A stretch of DNA of 64,000 nucleotides from Phycisphaerae bacterium (GTDB lineage: Bacteria; Planctomycetota; Phycisphaerae; UBA1845; JAFGLZ01). The notes under the pieces were generated by a model. It made no database searches. It worked only from the letters and a program-made list of their open reading frames with translations, and was not told the DNA's origin. This document shows, piece after piece, positions 60,569 to 64,000 of the stretch; position 1 is the first letter of the stretch; every line of letters starts with the position of its first letter. The stretch spans positions 1 through 64,000 of the forward strand of contig JAFGLZ010000236.1 in assembly GCA_016927755.1 (NCBI GenBank), in the 5' to 3' direction. The translations under genes were made by a program, and so were the position numbers.

Positions 60569-62629
60569 TCAAGCCTTGGCCTTCCCATAAATCAGCCGCG
60601 TCAGATCGCCGATGACCCCGCGAACGGTCTCGGCCTGGGCGGATAGCTCTTCCGCCGCGCTAGCCGATTCCTCAGCGCCGGCCGCGTTCTCCTGAACGAT
60701 CCGATCCATTTGAGCAACGGCGGTGTTGAGTTGCTCGACGCCCTCGGCCTGCTCGCCCGAGGCCTGGGTGATGTGGGTGACCAAGTCGGCCACCTTGCCG
60801 GAGACCTCGCCGATCTTGGAAAAGCTCTCCGAGGTGGTCTGATTCAGCTCGACGCCGCGCGACACGCGCGTCACCGTCTGCTCGATGAGCGTGCCGGTCT
60901 CCCGAGCCGCTTGAGCCGAACGCTGGGCCAAGTTGCGAACCTCGTCGGCCACGACGGCGAATCCCTTGCCGTGTTCGCCCGCTCGGGCGGCCTCGACCGC
61001 CGCGTTCAACGCCAGCAGGTTCGTCTGGAACGCAATCTCCTCGATGACCTTGATGACCTTGCGAATCTGGTCGCTGGCCTCGGAGATCTCCAGCATGGAC
61101 TTGGAGGTCTCTTTCATGGCCACGTCCGCCTCGCCGATGACTTGGCCCGCCTGACCCATGAAGGTGTTGGCCTGCTGGGCGTTGTCGGCGTTCTGTCGCG
61201 CCATCGCGGACATCTCCTCCAGCGCGCTGGAGGTCTCCTCGAGGCTGCTCGCCTGCTCCGAGGCGCCTTCGGCGAGCCTCTGGCTGGCCGAGGACACCTG
61301 CTCAGAAGCCGAGTGAACCTGCTCGGCGCCGTCGTTTAGTCCCTCGATGATCCGGTTGATGGGCAGCGTGATTCCCCGGGTGACGAAGAGGGCGATCAGC
61401 GCGGCACAAAGGAGCGTGGCGACGGATATGCCCACACTCCACTGGACAACGCTGCCGATGGCCGAGGATTGCGCATCGCTGATCTCGCCAAGCGTCGCAG
61501 CGGCCTGTCGTTCCATGTTCTCGGCAGCTTCGTAGAATTCGTCCTCGTAGGCGCCGACGCCGATGACCCAGTCCCACGGTTCGAAGTAGGCAAGCTGAAC
61601 GATCTTGTCCCGTGCCTTGTTCTCGCCGACGTTCTTCCATGGATATCGGGCCTGGCCGACCTCCCCAGGCTTCAATTGAACGGCCTTGGCGCAGATGTCC
61701 TGGATGAAGAGCCGTCCGTCGGCGTCCTTGGCGTTCCAGATGCTCTCGCCGTCTCGCGCCCCATCCTTGGAGATGACATAGTAGCCGCGCGTGATGCCTT
61801 TGGCGTTCAGGACGTAGACGTAGCCGGTCTTGCCGACCTTCATCGCCATGATCGATTCGCGAAGACTCTTGGCGCTCTCCTCCTTGATGCCGACATAGAG
61901 AACGCCCACGACCTTCCCGGCCGCGTCGGCGATCGGCTCGTAAGCAGTCACGTACCAGGCGTTCACGACATAGGCCCGGCCGTGATACGTCTTGCCGCCC
62001 AGCACGGTCGAAATCACGGGATTGCGTTGACTATCCGGGTTGACCGCCGGGATGTACGTCCCGATGGCGCGGGTCTTGTCCAACTTCTCGACATTGGTGC
62101 AAACGCGGAGCATGTCACCGGCGTCGTTCATCCGCTGGAAGATCGTGCAGGTCCCGCCGACGAGTTCTCGGACGCCGTCCACCACGGGAGAAGGCGTGTC
62201 CATTTTCTGATTCTGCCCGAGCCACTTTCCGCCAACCAGCATCTGCGGGAGCGCAATCTTCGTCTCGGCCTTGGTGTACTGGTTGACGGCGACCCATTCG
62301 GTCGTGTCCTTGCCGAAGGATACGGGTCCGGCTGTTCGCAGGACCTTCCGCGCGACATTCAGGTCGTAGTCGACCTTCTGCTGCAGGAGTTCCTGCTGGG
62401 ACTTGCACATGGCGTGGATGTCCTGTGCCATGTGCGTCAGGTCGGTCATCCCGCTTTCGATCAAGGCCTTTCGCCCCATGCCGGCGTTGGACTTGAAGCC
62501 CGTGGCCGTCTTGCTCGATGTGAGCTCGAAGCCTCGCGTGGCCTGCCACAGCACGACCACCGATATGAGCACGGTTGGCGTAAGCACCAAGCCCATCTTC
62601 GAAGCCAACAATTTGCCCTTCAGTGTCAT
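60569..62629 (-). CDS. Methyl-accepting chemotaxis protein with one Cache-type sensor
   Basis: A predicted 686-residue chemoreceptor, paralogous to the next gene downstream. GGAG lies 7 bases before the ATG at 62629. A membrane anchor ([20 protein letters not shown]) precedes a Cache sensor ([60 protein letters not shown]). Membrane helix 2 is [20 protein letters not shown]. The signalling domain is nearly the same as its paralog's ([20 protein letters not shown]). It lacks the second Cache stretch of the larger receptor. Sharing the signalling domain and differing in sensor suggests duplication followed by loss or gain of a sensor region. Confidence 0.93.
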   Translation of the reverse strand: MTLKGKLLASKMGLVLTPTVLISVVVLWQATRGFELTSSKTATGFKSNAGMGRKALIESGMTDLTHMAQDIHAMCKSQQELLQQKVDYDLNVARKVLRTAGPVSFGKDTTEWVAVNQYTKAETKIALPQMLVGGKWLGQNQKMDTPSPVVDGVRELVGGTCTIFQRMNDAGDMLRVCTNVEKLDKTRAIGTYIPAVNPDSQRNPVISTVLGGKTYHGRAYVVNAWYVTAYEPIADAAGKVVGVLYVGIKEESAKSLRESIMAMKVGKTGYVYVLNAKGITRGYYVISKDGARDGESIWNAKDADGRLFIQDICAKAVQLKPGEVGQARYPWKNVGENKARDKIVQLAYFEPWDWVIGVGAYEDEFYEAAENMERQAAATLGEISDAQSSAIGSVVQWSVGISVATLLCAALIALFVTRGITLPINRIIEGLNDGAEQVHSASEQVSSASQRLAEGASEQASSLEETSSALEEMSAMARQNADNAQQANTFMGQAGQVIGEADVAMKETSKSMLEISEASDQIRKVIKVIEEIAFQTNLLALNAAVEAARAGEHGKGFAVVADEVRNLAQRSAQAARETGTLIEQTVTRVSRGVELNQTTSESFSKIGEVSGKVADLVTHITQASGEQAEGVEQLNTAVAQMDRIVQENAAGAEESASAAEELSAQAETVRGVIGDLTRLIYGKAKA

Positions 62630-62950
62630 GACACATCTCCATATCACAAAGCTGCGTTGTCAGATCCTCTTGGCTCGCCCTGAGGTCCGGTGATGCCGAA
62701 CTGCCCAGCACGGCTCCCGGATGGGCCCGGGCCTCTGAGGGAACAGAGGGATGACGCTACTGAATTGACCTGATACTCAGCCTAGATCGGATGAGTGAAA
62801 GCCCACGGTGAATCCCCCGCGCGAGGCGGCGATGCGTGTGTTTCTGGCTCAACAGCTTGGAGACCAGTAAAAGCAGTAGGATTGTCGAAATGGCGATCGG
62901 CTGGTCCGAGAAATCTTCTCCTATTGGGAGAGCAGAAGTCCACCACGCCG
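62630..62950. other. Gap upstream of the chemoreceptor gene
   Basis: No gene or known riboswitch was recognised in these 321 bases. GCCTCTGAGGGAACAGAGG near 62732 can form a small hairpin. No strong promoter hexamers were found. Confidence 0.4.
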
Positions 62951-64000
62951 TCACTTGGTGGGAGTGGCTTCGAGTCGGCGAAGCTGCGTCGCGATCCAGT
63001 CGGGTACCGGGCGAACCGGTCGGAGCAGTTCCTGCCGGAAGGCCTGCTCGACTTGATCCACGCGGCGGACGGGCCCCGCGACGTAGATGGCCTGCTGGAC
63101 CTCGGCCTGTTTGGCCGTAACGACGCGCCCAGAAATGGCCAAGTCTCCGTTGGGCCGAAAGGCAACCTCGCCCACGAGCAGCAGATCGACCCCCAGCCGT
63201 TCAGCGACCTTCTCCACGGCGTCTGGTGACGAGTCAATGGCCGCGGCGATGTCGTCCTCCTTGAGGATCTCACCCAGCCGCGCCCGCTCGACAATGCGGT
63301 AGGCCTCGGCCCGCTTGAACTCCTGCACCGCAATCGAAGCTAATGACTCGCACCAACCGTCCAAGTCCGCGCGACCCGTCTTGTTGCGGAACGGCAGGCA
63401 CGCCAGGGACCGCAACTGTGGCGTCGACGCCGGTCTTGGCGGCGCCTGTTGTCCTCTCGAAGGGATCGTCGGGGGGAGCTGAGCGGCCAGGGCCGTGAGC
63501 GTCCTGGCCACCGAGCGAGAGACGCGATTCAGAGCCTCGAGGTCCGCCGTCTCTCGAACCGGATCGGCGTGCGTGGCCCAGTCCTGACCGGCCTTGATCG
63601 TCTGCCGCCGTGGGCCCATGACGGTGTACCGGAGCCACACCTTCTCACAGGGGATCCCCCCCCAGGGCGTGGTGGCCTGGGCGTCGCAGACAACGACCAA
63701 GATCATGTCGGCGCGAGGCAAGTCCGAATGCTTGAGCACTTCGAAGCCGTTATCACGCAACGCCTGTGAAAGAGCTCGATGAACCAACTCGGGATGAAGG
63801 CGCGAACGCCCGGGCACGACGACAACACGACGTCTTGCCGTCTCGGGCGGAATCGGCTCGGCGGCAGGGCTCTCCCCGGATTCCGGAGGAGCGGCGACCG
63901 TCGTGTCCTGCTTGACCGAGTGGGATTGGAGGGTCGCCTTCGGCTCGCCGCAGCCGTGCGCCAGGCAGGCCGCGACAAAGACGAGAGGCAAACGCAGCCA
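62951..64000 (-). CDS. CsgG-like lipoprotein, 5' end outside window
   Basis: A predicted exported protein of at least 346 residues; the frame runs to the right edge, so the start probably lies outside (an in-frame TTG at 63991 gives a truncated leader). The leader VFVAACLAHGCGEPK looks like a lipoprotein signal with a Cys. A first half of about 180 residues (RRRVVVVPGRSRLHPELVHR, WLRYTVMGPRRQTIKAGQDW) precedes a CsgG-type domain: SLACLPFRNKTGRADLDGWC, LASIAVQEFKRAEAYRIVER, EKVAERLGVDLLLVGEVAFR. CsgG family members form curli-secretion pores or act as related periplasmic lipoproteins. There are no curli genes here, so the role is open. Confidence 0.72.
   Translation of the reverse strand, partial: WLRLPLVFVAACLAHGCGEPKATLQSHSVKQDTTVAAPPESGESPAAEPIPPETARRRVVVVPGRSRLHPELVHRALSQALRDNGFEVLKHSDLPRADMILVVVCDAQATTPWGGIPCEKVWLRYTVMGPRRQTIKAGQDWATHADPVRETADLEALNRVSRSVARTLTALAAQLPPTIPSRGQQAPPRPASTPQLRSLACLPFRNKTGRADLDGWCESLASIAVQEFKRAEAYRIVERARLGEILKEDDIAAAIDSSPDAVEKVAERLGVDLLLVGEVAFRPNGDLAISGRVVTAKQAEVQQAIYVAGPVRRVDQVEQAFRQELLRPVRPVPDWIATQLRRLEATPTK

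Noticed and set aside
62630-62950. Upstream region of the chemoreceptor gene considered as a cyclic-di-GMP riboswitch
   Set aside because: The conserved core segments of the known classes were not found.

Overview
The window reads as chromosomal DNA of a high-GC Planctomycetota bacterium, most likely of a Phycisphaerae-like lineage. This is an inference from gene content. It contains many exported Gfo/Idh/MocA oxidoreductases and sugar isomerase-like proteins with twin-arginine leaders, a pseudopilin-like protein with a G|FTLIELL leader, exported glycosidase-like enzymes, a protein resembling the hydrazine synthase alpha middle domain, Asp-Pro-Asn-rich surface proteins, and several dispersed palindromic repeat families. 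No replication origin, rRNA operon, CRISPR array or complete insertion sequence was seen.

Layout. 1-4 kb: the 3' end of fusA converges on a minus-strand pair, a Tat-exported oxidoreductase and a carboxypeptidase-regulatory/TlpA thioredoxin protein. 4.2-9.1 kb: three tandem paralogous exported proteins with an InlB-type repeat and a C-terminal Cys-Gly/membrane/Arg-Arg tail. 9.6-19 kb: pseudopilin, ribosomal protein bL28, a GH84-like exo-hexosaminidase, a Tat sugar-isomerase-like protein, a metallophosphoesterase lipoprotein and an octaheme cytochrome fused to HEAT and TPR repeats. 19-24.4 kb is more accessory in character: an orphan lipoprotein, a PD-(D/E)XK-like nuclease, tRNA-Lys, a small winged-helix-like protein, rsmA, and a CII-like helix-turn-helix protein. 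24.4-31.6 kb is metabolic: a three-gene run (alpha/beta hydrolase, MBL-fold hydrolase, hexulose-phosphate-isomerase-like SIS protein), an oxidoreductase, an FAH-family/oxidoreductase pair, and purD. 32-55 kb is nearly all minus strand and rich in large secreted proteins: the NPCBM/HzsA-like/SUMF1 fusion, glycosidase-like proteins, a fucose-isomerase-like Tat protein, a ThuA-domain protein, another Tat oxidoreductase, a DUF255 thioredoxin-like protein, a beta-helix/LamG protein, a two-module barrel protein and tRNA-Leu. 55-64 kb: a TPR-like protein, a sialate O-acetylesterase, two large Cache-domain chemoreceptors and a CsgG-like lipoprotein cut by the right edge.

Taken together the genes fit a heterotroph that degrades complex, probably sulfated or acetylated host or algal glycans. 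It would combine secreted glycosidases and esterases, periplasmic sugar oxidoreductases and isomerases, periplasmic redox proteins and chemotaxis. That integrated picture is inference. Individual family assignments rest on visible motifs only, since no database search was possible.

The most unusual items are the tandem trio with a possible C-terminal sorting tail, a broken four-helix-bundle (S23/bAvd-type) gene flanked by inverted GAAGTGAGAAGA arms between a ThuA gene and a sugar isomerase-like gene, the NPCBM-HzsA-SUMF1 fusion, and repeat elements that have altered the ends of two neighbouring genes near 2.3-2.7 kb.
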